Positions 8,479 through 15,970 of a DNA stretch of 64,000 bases are shown here, one piece after another. The translations under genes and the position numbers were made by a program. Below the pieces are notes generated by a model. The model was not told where the DNA came from and ran no database searches. It worked only from the letters and a program-made list of their open reading frames with translations. Source of the DNA: Geodermatophilus obscurus (GTDB taxonomy: Bacteria; Actinomycetota; Actinomycetes; Mycobacteriales; Geodermatophilaceae); assembly GCF_900143215.1 (NCBI RefSeq), contig NZ_FRDM01000003.1, positions 124,001 to 188,000 of the forward strand, read 5' to 3'. How positions within the stretch are numbered: the first letter of the stretch is position 1; every line of letters starts with the position of its first letter.

Positions 8479-8904
8479 TCAGAGGCAGTAGGGACAGCTC
8501 GTGCCGCCGACGGCGACCGTGCGCAGGCAGCGGAGCAGCGGACCGAGACGGGTCCCCTTGGGCACCAGGGCGTGCGCACCGGCGACCGCGGCCTCCAGGC
8601 GCACCTCCGGAACCTCCCCGGTCAGCACGATCACCCGGGCCTCGGGTCGGGCGGCACGCAGCGCCGCGGTGGCCGCCAGCCCGTCCATCCCGACCATCGA
8701 CACGTCCATGAAGACGACGTCGGGCCGCAGCCGCGCGACGGCCTCCACCGCCTGCGAACCGTCCTCGCACTCGCCGACGACGGTGAGGTCGTCCTCGTCG
8801 GACAGCGCTTCGGCAAGGGCCCTGCGCACCATCGGATGGTCGTCGACGAGGAGCACGCGGATGGCGGCGGAGGCGTCGCCGCCGCAGCTGTCCCCACTCA
8901 CCAT
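8479..8904 (-). CDS. response regulator receiver domain only (truncated NarL-type)
   Basis: The 141-residue protein is a single REC domain. The acidic pocket (VLLVDDHPMVRRAL), phospho-acceptor Asp (VVFMDVSMVGMDG), switch Thr (VIVLTGE) and conserved Lys (LVPKGT) are all present, so phosphorylation should still be possible. NarL-family regulators are normally about 210-230 residues with a LuxR-type HTH; here the frame stops after VAVGGTSCPYCL, and a degraded HTH follows at 8203-8349. Start ATG 8904 has GAGGAGGTCC in front. No kinase lies nearby. It may be a pseudogene in progress or a stand-alone phosphate sink. Confidence 0.75.
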   Translation of the reverse strand: MVSGDSCGGDASAAIRVLLVDDHPMVRRALAEALSDEDDLTVVGECEDGSQAVEAVARLRPDVVFMDVSMVGMDGLAATAALRAARPEARVIVLTGEVPEVRLEAAVAGAHALVPKGTRLGPLLRCLRTVAVGGTSCPYCL

Positions 8905-9044
8905 GGACCTCCTCGCCGTGCGGCGTGGACCACCGGTCGGTGCTCGGCCGGTGAACCGCCGTCATCCTCCAGGAACCACAGGGTGCCTACCACGTCGGCC
9001 CCACCGCCGGGACCTCCCGCCCGGGTCGCACCCGGTCCGCACGG

Positions 9045-9671
9045 TCAGGAGGGCGGTGCGGCCGACGGGGCCGGCGGCGTCGCGTCAGGGCGCAGGAGGA
9101 CGGCGTAGTCGGCGGCCGTCAGTGGCCGCGCGGTGAGCTGGCCGGAGGGCAGCGGCGCCTCGACCCGCTCGCCGTCCAGGACCAGGACGACGGAGTCGAC
9201 CCCCGGCAGGCTGGTCGCGGTGAGCACGATCTGGGCGACCGCGCGCCGGCTGTCCAGCCCCGTCGCCGCGGCGGTGGTGCCGCCGATCCGGATGGCCGCC
9301 GTCCCGTCGGTGACCTCCGCGGCGTCGAGCTCGATCTCGGGCGGTAGCGCGGTGGACAGCTGCCGCTCGCGCTCTCCGGGGCTCGGCCCCTCGGCCAGGT
9401 CGCCGAGCAGCGCGTCGAGCCGCTCGGTCACCGAGTCGCCGTCCACCTCGCGTGGTTCGGGGACCAGCCGGTCGCCAGGCGCGACCAGGTGCACCTCGGT
9501 GGCGATCCGGGACGGCACGGGGCCGGGGGTCGGATCGGGCGTCGGGGTCGCCGAGGTCAGCCCGTACGGCACCTCGTCGCCCGGGATGGCCTCCGCCGGC
9601 CCGCCCGTCGGCACCCCGCACCCGGCGACGAGGACGAGCAGACCCGCGGTCACCCAGCGCCCGGCGTTCAC
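9045..9671 (-). CDS. GerMN-domain lipoprotein, third gene of a two-component operon
   Basis: The 208-residue protein has a lipoprotein signal (LLVLVAGCGVPTGGPAEAIP, lipobox Cys) followed by a Pro/Thr-rich linker and one GerMN domain (LDALLGDLAEGPSPGERERQ through VDSVVLVLDGERVEAPLPSG). GTG 9671 overlaps the TGA of the sensor kinase as GTGA, which fixes the start. The order regulator, kinase, GerMN lipoprotein recalls MtrA-MtrB-LpqB, but LpqB is much longer and carries a beta-propeller absent here. CseA of the cell-envelope CseABC system is another analogue. It probably tunes the kinase from outside the membrane (inference). Confidence 0.8.
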   Translation of the reverse strand: MNAGRWVTAGLLVLVAGCGVPTGGPAEAIPGDEVPYGLTSATPTPDPTPGPVPSRIATEVHLVAPGDRLVPEPREVDGDSVTERLDALLGDLAEGPSPGERERQLSTALPPEIELDAAEVTDGTAAIRIGGTTAAATGLDSRRAVAQIVLTATSLPGVDSVVLVLDGERVEAPLPSGQLTARPLTAADYAVLLRPDATPPAPSAAPPS

Positions 9672-11041
9672 CGGGCACACCCGGGCACGGAGAGGCTGAA
9701 GCGGGCCCCGCCTCCCGGGGCCGCGCTGCACCAGGCGGCCCCGCCGTGCCGGGAGGCGGTCTCCGCGACGATCGCCAGGCCCAGACCGGCCCCGGGCAAC
9801 GACCGGCGGGCGGCGCGGGGGCCGCGGGCGAACCGTTCGAACACCCGCTCCCGGTCCTCGACGGGCACGCCGGGCCCGTCGTCGTCCACGCTGACCAGGA
9901 CCACACCGTCCCGCCGCTGCACGTGCACGGCGGTGGGGCCGCCGGCGTGCCGGCGGGCGTTGTCGAGCAGGTTGCGCACCGCACGCTCCAGCGCGTTCTT
10001 GTCACCGGACACCGTGGTCGCACCGTCCGGGTCGGCGTGCAGCAGGTCGCCGTCCCACCCGCCGGCGGCCAGCACCTCCCGCACCAGCGCGGTCATCGAC
10101 ACCGGGACGTCGGAGTCGGACGGCGGGGCGCCGTCCAGACGAGCGAGGGCCAGCAGGTCGTCGAGCATCTGCCGGAAGCGGGCGAGCTCCCTCTCGACGA
10201 GGGCCAGCGCCTGGTCGGCGCGCGGCGAGAGCTCGGCGCGGCGGGCGGCGAGCACCTCCACGCTGGTCACCACCCCGGTGAGCGGGCTGCGCAGCTCGTG
10301 GCTGACGTCGCCGACGAAGCGGGCGTCGCGCTCGATCCGCGCGGCCAGGGCGTCGACCATGCTGTTGAAACCGGCGACGATGCCGACCAGGTCGGGGTCC
10401 TCGGTGGGCGGCAGACGGGTGGTCAGCTCGCCGCCGGCGATCCGGGTGGCCGCGCCGGCGACCTGCTCCAGCGGCTGCAGCGCCCGGCGGCCGGCCCACC
10501 CGCCGAAGGCCGCGCCCGCCGCCGTGGCGGCCAGCGCCCCGGCGCCCAGCACGACGGCCAGTGTGCGCAGCACCTGCTGCAGCTCGGTCAGCGGCGCCAG
10601 CTCGTAGTACTCCACCCCCGCGCTGCTGATGGGCACGCCGACGAGCAGCGCCGGGCCGTCCGGGGTGTCCAGCCGGACGGTCCCGGCCGAGCCCTCGCCG
10701 ACGATGGAGCGCAGGTCCGCGGGGACGTAGCGGGCGCCCACGTCCAGGCTCGAGGAGTACCAGGCGTCGCCGCTGCGCACGACGACGTCGGCGCCGTTGG
10801 AGGGAGCCAGCTCCGCCACGACGTCACCCACCTCCGTGCCGGCGGTCGCCAGCCGGCTGCCGAGGACGTTGGCGTCGGCGAAGGTCTGCTGGATCAGCGA
10901 GGCTTCCCGCTGGTCGAGCAGGTAGCTGCGGGCCAGCAGCCAGGTCGTGGTGACCAGCACGACGGACACGAGCAGCGCGCCGACGGCCGAGCCCACCACG
11001 ATCCGCGACCTCAGCCCCCGCGATCCGAGGGCTCCCCTCAC
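9668..11041 (-). CDS. HAMP-domain sensor histidine kinase (MtrB/CseC-like)
   Basis: The 457-residue protein has a membrane helix at about residues 10-33, an extracytoplasmic sensor of about 130 residues, a second helix (LAVVLGAGALAATAAGAAFG) and a HAMP linker. HisKA follows with the phospho-His in FVGDVSHELRSPLTG. The HATPase_c domain shows the N box (RNLLDNARRHAGG), G1 (VDDDGPGVP), F box (VFERFARG) and G2 (GAGLGLAIV). GTG 11041 overlaps the stop of the response regulator in a GTGA, so it is chosen over longer upstream frames. It should phosphorylate the partner regulator in response to an envelope signal. Confidence 0.88.
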   Translation of the reverse strand: MRGALGSRGLRSRIVVGSAVGALLVSVVLVTTTWLLARSYLLDQREASLIQQTFADANVLGSRLATAGTEVGDVVAELAPSNGADVVVRSGDAWYSSSLDVGARYVPADLRSIVGEGSAGTVRLDTPDGPALLVGVPISSAGVEYYELAPLTELQQVLRTLAVVLGAGALAATAAGAAFGGWAGRRALQPLEQVAGAATRIAGGELTTRLPPTEDPDLVGIVAGFNSMVDALAARIERDARFVGDVSHELRSPLTGVVTSVEVLAARRAELSPRADQALALVERELARFRQMLDDLLALARLDGAPPSDSDVPVSMTALVREVLAAGGWDGDLLHADPDGATTVSGDKNALERAVRNLLDNARRHAGGPTAVHVQRRDGVVLVSVDDDGPGVPVEDRERVFERFARGPRAARRSLPGAGLGLAIVAETASRHGGAAWCSAAPGGGARFSLSVPGCAR

Positions 11042-11754
11042 CGCGGGTCCAGCCGGTAACCCAGCCCGCGAACGGTCACCACCACCCGGGGCGCGCCCGC
11101 GTCGCGCTCCACCTTGGTGCGCAACCGCCGGATGTGGACGTCGACGATCCGCTCGTCGCCGAAGAAACCGTGCTCCCACACCCGCTCCAGCAACACCTGC
11201 CGGCTGAACACCCGGCCCGGGGCCGACGCCAGCTCGCACAGCAGCCGGAACTCCGTCAGTGTCAGCGGCAGCTGCTCGTCCCCGCGGTGCACCGTGCCGG
11301 CCGCCTCGCGCAGCACGAGCGCCGGCGGGGTGGAGTCGAGGACCGCCTCCTCGGGCGCCGGGGAGGTGGCCGGGGCGCCCGACGTCGCCCGCCGCCGCAG
11401 CGCCCGCAGCCGCGCGGTGATCTCCTTGACCTGGAACGGCTTGGTCACGTAGTCGTCGGCGCCGGCCTCCAGCGCCGCGACGATGTCGTTGGTGTCCGCC
11501 CGGGCGCTGACCACGATGATCGGCAGGTCGTGGTCGCGGCGGACCTCGCGGATGACGGTGAACCCGTCCATCGAACCGAGCATCAGGTCGACGACCATGA
11601 GGTCCGGGGGCGTCACCCCGACCGCGGCCAGCGCCTCCTCACCGCTCGCGGCCTCCCCGACGTCGTAGCCCTCGTCCTCCAGCGCCCAGCGCAGGGCGGT
11701 ACGGATCGGGTCGTCGTCCTCGACGACCAGCAGACGCGGCGCCACTCCGGTCAT
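11038..11754 (-). CDS. OmpR/PhoB-family response regulator (MtrA/CseB-like)
   Basis: The 238-residue protein has a receiver domain (LLVVEDDDPIRTALRWALED, phospho-Asp in LMVVDLMLGSMDG, Lys in DDYVTKPFQ) and a C-terminal winged helix (LPLTLTEFRLLCELASAPGR, ERIVDVHIRRLRTKVERD, VVVTVRGLGYRLDP). An Ala/Pro-rich linker of about 25 residues joins the two. It is the first gene of the coupled regulator-kinase-lipoprotein operon. A pair of direct repeats 38-70 bp upstream of its ATG may be its own binding site. Confidence 0.9.
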   Translation of the reverse strand: MTGVAPRLLVVEDDDPIRTALRWALEDEGYDVGEAASGEEALAAVGVTPPDLMVVDLMLGSMDGFTVIREVRRDHDLPIIVVSARADTNDIVAALEAGADDYVTKPFQVKEITARLRALRRRATSGAPATSPAPEEAVLDSTPPALVLREAAGTVHRGDEQLPLTLTEFRLLCELASAPGRVFSRQVLLERVWEHGFFGDERIVDVHIRRLRTKVERDAGAPRVVVTVRGLGYRLDPR

Positions 11755-11791
11755 GCTGCCACCGGCCGTCCGGCGGTCGCCCCGATGTCAC

Positions 11792-11824
11792 GGGATCGCA
11801 ACGCAACGCCCGGCGGGATCGCAA
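11792..11824. promoter_or_regulatory. direct repeats between two-component operon and STAS gene
   Basis: GGGATCGCAA occurs at 11792-11801 and again at 11815-11824, with starts 23 bp (about two helical turns) apart. Tandem direct repeats on one face of the helix are the usual site shape for OmpR-family regulators. The pair lies between the divergent regulator operon and the STAS operon, so it could serve both. Confidence 0.35.
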
Positions 11825-11890
11825 TCTCGGCACCGGACCGTGGTCGACAGCGCCACGGACCCCCGCGACCACTGACCGAGGAGGACTGCG

Positions 11891-12232
11891 ATGACGATGG
11901 CTCCCCCGCGCGGCCGGATGGACGTCGGCGCCCAGGGCGACGTGGTGACCGTGCACCTCGACGACGCCCTGCTCGCCGACGGGCTGGCCGATGTGCGGTG
12001 GCTGCTGCACGACGCGCTGCTGGCCGGCGCGCGCCGCCTCGTCGTCGACCTCTCCGGCGTGCAGCACCTGTCGAGTTCCGCCGTCGCGAGCTTCCTCTGG
12101 GCGCACCGCACCTGCCGGGCCCGCGGTGGCGCGGTCGTGCTGCGTCGCGCCAACCGGCGCACCGAGGAGCTGCTGCACCGCACCGGCCTGTGGCGCGTCA
12201 TCCAGCTGGAGTCCGACCGGGCGCGCGGCTGA
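11891..12232 (+). CDS. STAS-domain protein (anti-sigma factor antagonist type)
   Basis: The 113-residue protein is a single STAS domain. It has VVTVHLDDALLADGL at the N-terminal strand and the segment LVVDLSGVQHLSSSAVASFL, where SpoIIAA-type proteins have the phosphorylatable Ser in a DLSGV-x-F-x-DSSG-like loop. A run SSS is present at the site. Such proteins bind and free sigma factors from anti-sigma kinases. No anti-sigma kinase is encoded nearby. Start ATG 11891 has GGAGGACTGCG upstream. Confidence 0.75.
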   Translation: MTMAPPRGRMDVGAQGDVVTVHLDDALLADGLADVRWLLHDALLAGARRLVVDLSGVQHLSSSAVASFLWAHRTCRARGGAVVLRRANRRTEELLHRTGLWRVIQLESDRARG

Positions 12233-12272
12233 CCCCCGCCGCGCGCCCCGAGCCACGTCCCCGGAGGAGATC

Positions 12273-12476
12273 GTGACCGCTCTGCTGCTCGTTCTCGTGT
12301 CCGCCCTCGCCCTCGCCGTCGTCGGAGCCCTCGTCGACGGCCTGTTCTGGCTGACCCTCGTCGGTCTCGCCCTGTTCCTGGTCAGCGCCGCGCTCGGGGA
12401 GGCGCACGGCCTGGCCCGCGCCCGCGACCGCGGACGCCGGCCCGCCACCCCCGGCTCGGCCGCGGCGCGAGGCTGA
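12273..12476 (+). CDS. small membrane protein between two STAS genes
   Basis: A 67-residue frame starts at GTG 12273 with GGAGGAGATC directly upstream. It has two hydrophobic helices (LLLVLVSALALAVVGALVDG and FWLTLVGLALFLVSAALG) followed by a basic tail. It ends two bases before the GTG of the second STAS gene, so it is part of the same operon. The helices resemble the small hydrophobic proteins often found next to stress genes in actinobacteria; its function is unknown. Confidence 0.6.
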   Translation: MTALLLVLVSALALAVVGALVDGLFWLTLVGLALFLVSAALGEAHGLARARDRGRRPATPGSAAARG

Positions 12477-12477
12477 C

Positions 12478-12735
12478 GTGCTGCACACCCACGACCGCGC
12501 CCTGGTCGCGACCCTCGACCGCAGCGCGGGCACGATCCGGGTCAGCGGCCACCTGACCTCGCTCGGCGCCGACCTGGTGCGCGGCACGGCCGACCAGCTC
12601 CGCAGCGACGGCCACGTCCGCGTGACCCTCGACGTCCGCGGCGTGCACGATGTCGACGACGAGAGCTGGGCGGTCCTCCGCGAACTGCACCGCGACTTCC
12701 GCCGGGACGGCGGTGAGCTGCTCATCCGCGGCTGA
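12478..12735 (+). CDS. second STAS-like protein
   Basis: The 85-residue protein starts at GTG 12478, one base after the stop of the small membrane protein gene. The pattern [20 protein letters not shown], then [20 protein letters not shown] and GGELLIRG matches a short STAS fold, with [13 protein letters not shown] replacing the DLSGV loop. A Ser remains at the expected phosphorylation site. It could be a partner or competitor of the STAS protein encoded just upstream. Confidence 0.6.
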   Translation: MLHTHDRALVATLDRSAGTIRVSGHLTSLGADLVRGTADQLRSDGHVRVTLDVRGVHDVDDESWAVLRELHRDFRRDGGELLIRG

Positions 12736-12736
12736 C

Positions 12737-12766
12737 CAGGGGCCACCCGGTCGGCGCCGGCCCCTG
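12737..12766 (+). terminator. hairpin after the STAS operon
   Basis: CAGGGGCC (12737-12744) pairs perfectly with GGCCCCTG (12759-12766) over a 14-base loop, directly after the stop of the second STAS gene. It has no U tract. It is a probable terminator. Confidence 0.4.
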
Positions 12767-12771
12767 CGATC

Positions 12772-12800
12772 GGGCATGCCGCGCGACCGGTCGCATGCCC
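12772..12800. repeat. inverted repeat at the joint with the mmsA remnant
   Basis: GGGCATGC (12772-12779) and GCATGCCC (12793-12800) form a perfect 8-bp inverted repeat with a 13-bp spacer. The right arm ends 2 bp before the decayed mmsA fragment begins. It may mark the recombination joint or simply be part of a terminator region. Confidence 0.35.
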
Positions 12801-12802
12801 AC

Positions 12803-13009
12803 GTCGAGCTCGGCCAGCAGCTCTACGCCGTGCTCCCGGTGCCGACGGCCCAATACTCGTTCGGCGGGTGGAAGAACAGCCTGTTCGGTGACTCCCACGC
12901 GCACGGCGCCGAGGGCGTGCACCTCTTCACCCGCGGCAAGGTCGTCCCCAGTCGCTGGCTGGACCCCAGCCACGGCGGCCTCAACCTCGGGTTCCCGCAG
13001 AACGTCTGA
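12803..13009 (+). pseudogene. mmsA: C-terminal remnant of methylmalonate-semialdehyde dehydrogenase
   Basis: The frame ending at 13009 reads [40 protein letters not shown] and [11 protein letters not shown] before TGA. This is the C-terminal end of MmsA/IolA-type CoA-acylating aldehyde dehydrogenases, which are about 500 residues; only about 65 residues remain. No catalytic Cys region, cofactor-binding region or start signal is present, so it cannot be functional. It sits between the STAS operon and the recombination-type ATPase gene and suggests that a deletion or insertion removed the rest of mmsA. Confidence 0.8.
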
Positions 13010-13054
13010 TCAGGAACCCCCTGCCCCGGGGGAGGCCGGGGCCCAGGACGACGG

Positions 13055-13088
13055 GGCCCCTGGCCGGCACGGATGCCGGCCAGGGGCC
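13055..13088. terminator. strong 15-bp hairpin
   Basis: GGCCCCTGGCCGGCA (13055-13069) pairs perfectly with TGCCGGCCAGGGGCC (13074-13088) across a 4-base loop. It stands between the mmsA remnant and the convergent ATPase gene (stop at 13147). It is very likely the terminator of the ATPase transcript and perhaps of the old mmsA gene as well. Confidence 0.6.
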
Positions 13089-13146
13089 GGCCGGGTGGTC
13101 TCCTCGCACTCGTCGAGGACACCACCCGGCGCGCTGCTCCCGTCGC

Positions 13147-15675
13147 TCAGGCGACGATCTCCTGCTGCCCGGTCGTCCCGGCCCGCTGTGTCGCGATCAC
13201 CTCGCGCACGAGCGCGGTCAGCCGCTTGGTCGCCACCTGCTCGGCAGGGCGGCCGAAGCGGGCGCCGATCTGCTCACTGGTCACGCCGAGGGACTCCAGG
13301 CTGGCCAGCACGCCCCGGCGGGCCGCGTTGAGCCGGCGGTCCTTCGGGTCGTCCGGGGTCGGCGAGGCCTCCAGCAGCGGGTTCGCCGGCGCGGCCTCCG
13401 TGCCGGTGGCCGGGAGGGCGGCCGCGGCGGCGGCCCGGGCGGCCTCCACCACGGCGGCGGGCGTCTGCGGAGCGGCCGCAGCGGCCTGGACCCTGCGCCC
13501 GGCGGGGTGGGCCTCCATCGACGCGGCCAGGAACTGCTCGTGACGGGCCTGGATGAGCTCGGCGACGGTGAAGGAGCCGCCGGGAGTCGGCACCTCGGCC
13601 TGGAGCAGCGCCGCGCGGTTGGCCTCGGCCCACACCTCGCGCAGCTCGTCGTCGTTCGCGGCGTCGCCGATCCGCGCGACCAGGTCGGCGGCGTCGGGCT
13701 CGCCGGACCCGGACGACCGGCCGTTCCCACGGCCGGCGGCCTGCTCGGTGCGGGCCTGCTCGGTGCGCTCGTGGTCGAGCAGCCCGCCGCCGTGGAAGGG
13801 GACGAGGTCGCGCACGTGGGCGGTGCCCGGGTCGCACTTCAGGGCGTCGAAGACCAGCCACTCCAGCAGCCGGCCGGCGGCCTCGGGGGCGGTGACCTCC
13901 TTGGCCGGGTCGGCGTTGGGCTTGATCCCGACGTGCACGCTGCGCGCGCCGACGATCAGCGGCCGCCGTCCGCGGCGCAGCCGCATCCACACGGTCGCCG
14001 CGTAGGGGAACTCCCGGTGGGTCTGCACCGACCAGGTCTTCTGCCCCTCGATCGGGCGGCCGTTGGCGTCGACCTCGGTGACCTCCTTGCCCCGGGCGGT
14101 CACCACGACGATGCCGGGGAAGGTGAGCAGCTCGGTCTGCAGCTTGCGCCAGCGGGCGCCGGCGTCGTTCCACAGGTTCTGGCTGATGGTGATCTCGGCG
14201 TTGGGGTCGCGCTTGAGCAGCTCGCGGTTGCGCGCCGACCTCGCGGCGCGCTCACTGGCCCAGTCCTTCAGGCCGTCCCAGATCGCCGAGCCGGTGTCGA
14301 TGCCGAGCACCACCGGCGGCTCGCCGGCGTCGGCGGCGCGGCGGGCCTCCGCCTTCACCGCCTGGACGGCGGAGAGCACCTGTGCGTAGGAGCCGTCGTG
14401 CTCGATCAGCCGGTAGTTCGCGCCGGGGAGAGCGCCGTACTCGTCACCGGCACCCTCGTTGAGGTCGATCCAGTACAGGGCGCTGATCTTGTCCGAGGCG
14501 CTGAACTGCGCCAGCGACCAGCTGTTGTGGGTGACGACGTAGTGGTCGGTCAGGTACAGGTGGTCCTCAGCGGCCACGGTGATGCAACGGACCGGCTGGA
14601 CACCGAGGTACTCGACCTCTCGGATCGTGCGCCGCGGCCGCGTGCGGAAGGCCGGCCGAGCCGCCGCCCACGCCGCCACCTTCCGTCCGAGCCGGAACGG
14701 CACGAGCTCCTCCGGCAGCCGCACGGTGAGCCGGTAGGCCAGCTTCGTGACGATCCGGGTGCCGGCGGCGTCCCGGTACGCACCCTGCTTGGTCCCAGTG
14801 GCGGCGGTGCCACCGAGCGACTCAGCCAGGTGCCGCACATCGGCTGCCAGGCGTGGGGACACGGTCGTGAACGTCGCGCTGTAGCGCTCCACGCCGCCGT
14901 CCGTGTCCATCAGCCCTTGGAGCAGGGCCAACCGGTCGGCTACCGGAGCGAAGAGGTAGGCGGCCGGGACGAACTTCATGGCCGAGCCGCAACCCATCAG
15001 GCCGAGCTGGCGCAGCGCTGCAGTGGTCCGACCGCCGCTGATGCCGATCGACCGGCCGTCCGGTGAACGCCGCGTCCGGTCGCCGTCGGGCAGTGCGGTG
15101 GTGAGCCGGTCGAACAGCTCCTCGTCCCCGGAGGTGCACACCGGGCGGGACGGCGCGGTCAGCCCGCCGTCCCCCAGGAGGAGACCCAGGAGGTAGGGGT
15201 CCAGCGGCAGATCCGCATCGGCGGCGAAGTTCACGGGTGCCGTCATCGGCACGTGCAGGACGACGCCGTCGAGCACGCGCTCGCGGACCTCCGCGGTGGA
15301 GAGGACCCGGTACGGGCGCGGGTTGCGCTGCCCCTTCCTGGGACCGCTGCTGTACTGCCGGTGCCGGTCGTTGGCGGTGTGCACCGCCCACAGGTGCTCG
15401 TCGCACGCCTCGACAGTGGCACCGTCGGAGAATGTCAGTCGGTACACCGGCCGCTCGCCACGCTCGTGCACGGCCAGGACGGTGGTGGGCTCGCCGTCCG
15501 AACCGATCACCTGGTCACCGACGGCGATCTCGCCCATGGTGGTCCAGCCGGTCGGGGTTGCGATGCGGGCGTGCAGAGGTTGGGCCTTCCCGGCCTTCTC
15601 CTCCCCCTCCAGGAGGATGCACGGCCACGGCACGCGACCGGTGGGCTTGCGGGTCTTGAGGCCAGAGACGGCCAT
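13147..15675 (-). CDS. RecA/Sak4-like P-loop ATPase interrupted by an intein
   Basis: The 842-residue precursor is an ATPase (extein about 488 residues) containing an in-frame 354-residue intein. The N-extein ends with GEEKAGK and the C-extein begins SWSLAQFSASD, so splicing restores the Walker A motif GEEKAGKS. Later extein marks are LYWIDLNEGAGDEYGAL, VVLGIDTGSAIWDGLKDW (Walker B-like) and FPGIVVVTARGKEV. This resembles phage Sak4/AAA-type single-strand DNA recombination ATPases (AAA_24-like). The C-terminal 200 residues are Ala/Pro-rich and end in a helical domain. Start ATG 15675 has GAGGAG six bases upstream. RecD2 and SSB genes follow within 3.3 kb, which supports a role in DNA recombination. 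Confidence 0.75.
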   Translation of the reverse strand: MAVSGLKTRKPTGRVPWPCILLEGEEKAGKAQPLHARIATPTGWTTMGEIAVGDQVIGSDGEPTTVLAVHERGERPVYRLTFSDGATVEACDEHLWAVHTANDRHRQYSSGPRKGQRNPRPYRVLSTAEVRERVLDGVVLHVPMTAPVNFAADADLPLDPYLLGLLLGDGGLTAPSRPVCTSGDEELFDRLTTALPDGDRTRRSPDGRSIGISGGRTTAALRQLGLMGCGSAMKFVPAAYLFAPVADRLALLQGLMDTDGGVERYSATFTTVSPRLAADVRHLAESLGGTAATGTKQGAYRDAAGTRIVTKLAYRLTVRLPEELVPFRLGRKVAAWAAARPAFRTRPRRTIREVEYLGVQPVRCITVAAEDHLYLTDHYVVTHNSWSLAQFSASDKISALYWIDLNEGAGDEYGALPGANYRLIEHDGSYAQVLSAVQAVKAEARRAADAGEPPVVLGIDTGSAIWDGLKDWASERAARSARNRELLKRDPNAEITISQNLWNDAGARWRKLQTELLTFPGIVVVTARGKEVTEVDANGRPIEGQKTWSVQTHREFPYAATVWMRLRRGRRPLIVGARSVHVGIKPNADPAKEVTAPEAAGRLLEWLVFDALKCDPGTAHVRDLVPFHGGGLLDHERTEQARTEQAAGRGNGRSSGSGEPDAADLVARIGDAANDDELREVWAEANRAALLQAEVPTPGGSFTVAELIQARHEQFLAASMEAHPAGRRVQAAAAAPQTPAAVVEAARAAAAAALPATGTEAAPANPLLEASPTPDDPKDRRLNAARRGVLASLESLGVTSEQIGARFGRPAEQVATKRLTALVREVIATQRAGTTGQQEIVA
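14524..15585 (-). other. intein, class 3 type, with LAGLIDADG endonuclease
   Basis: The intein covers precursor residues 31-384. It starts with Ala (AQPLHARIATPTGWTTMGEI) rather than Cys or Ser and ends YVVTHN with Ser at +1. Block B holds ACDEHLWAV with Trp, block F holds RCITVAAEDHLYL with Cys, and block G has Thr before the final His-Asn. This Trp-Cys-Thr set is the signature of class 3 inteins, which use the block F Cys as first nucleophile. Two dodecapeptide motifs (LLGLLLGDGG and LLQGLMDTDGG) show an intact-looking LAGLIDADG homing endonuclease. Insertion inside the Walker A codons is a common intein site. Confidence 0.8.
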
Positions 15676-15687
15676 GGTGAACTCCTC

Positions 15688-15710
15688 GTCGACATGGGGA
15701 AGATGTCGAC
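15688..15710. promoter_or_regulatory. inverted repeat in the leader of the ATPase gene
   Basis: GTCGACAT (15688-15695) and ATGTCGAC (15703-15710) form a perfect 8-bp inverted repeat around a 7-bp spacer, 12 bp upstream of the ATPase start codon. It does not match the actinobacterial LexA box. A repressor site or 5' hairpin is possible. The remaining 260 bp up to the next dyad hold no recognisable gene. Confidence 0.4.
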
Positions 15711-15970
15711 CGAAAGCTATGAGTGGGTACCGACACATCCATCTGCCGATCGCGCAAGCACATCCGGCCCTCTGGGGTGAAGGTGCAGGTCAGCACGGCA
15801 CAGGAGCTCGAATCGGCGTGTCGGTCGTTCGCTGTCGGCGTAACCGGCGCCCGTCACGACCTCATCCGGAACAGCTCTCGCCGGGCGACTGGGACCAGGG
15901 CGATCGCGACAGCCACGGGAGAGCTACGTGAGCCGGGAGTCACGGGCGTCCTGGAGAGAGGCGGCGCGCT

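Noticed and set aside
12478-13100. attL/attR or integrase for a prophage at the island edge
   Set aside because: No integrase, tRNA gene or matching direct repeats were seen at the two ends of the 13-19.5 kb block, so a full prophage is not supported.
15688-15710. LexA (SOS) box before the Sak4-like ATPase
   Set aside because: GTCGACAT-N7-ATGTCGAC does not match the actinobacterial SOS consensus TCGAAC-N4-GTTCGA. It is kept only as an unassigned dyad.
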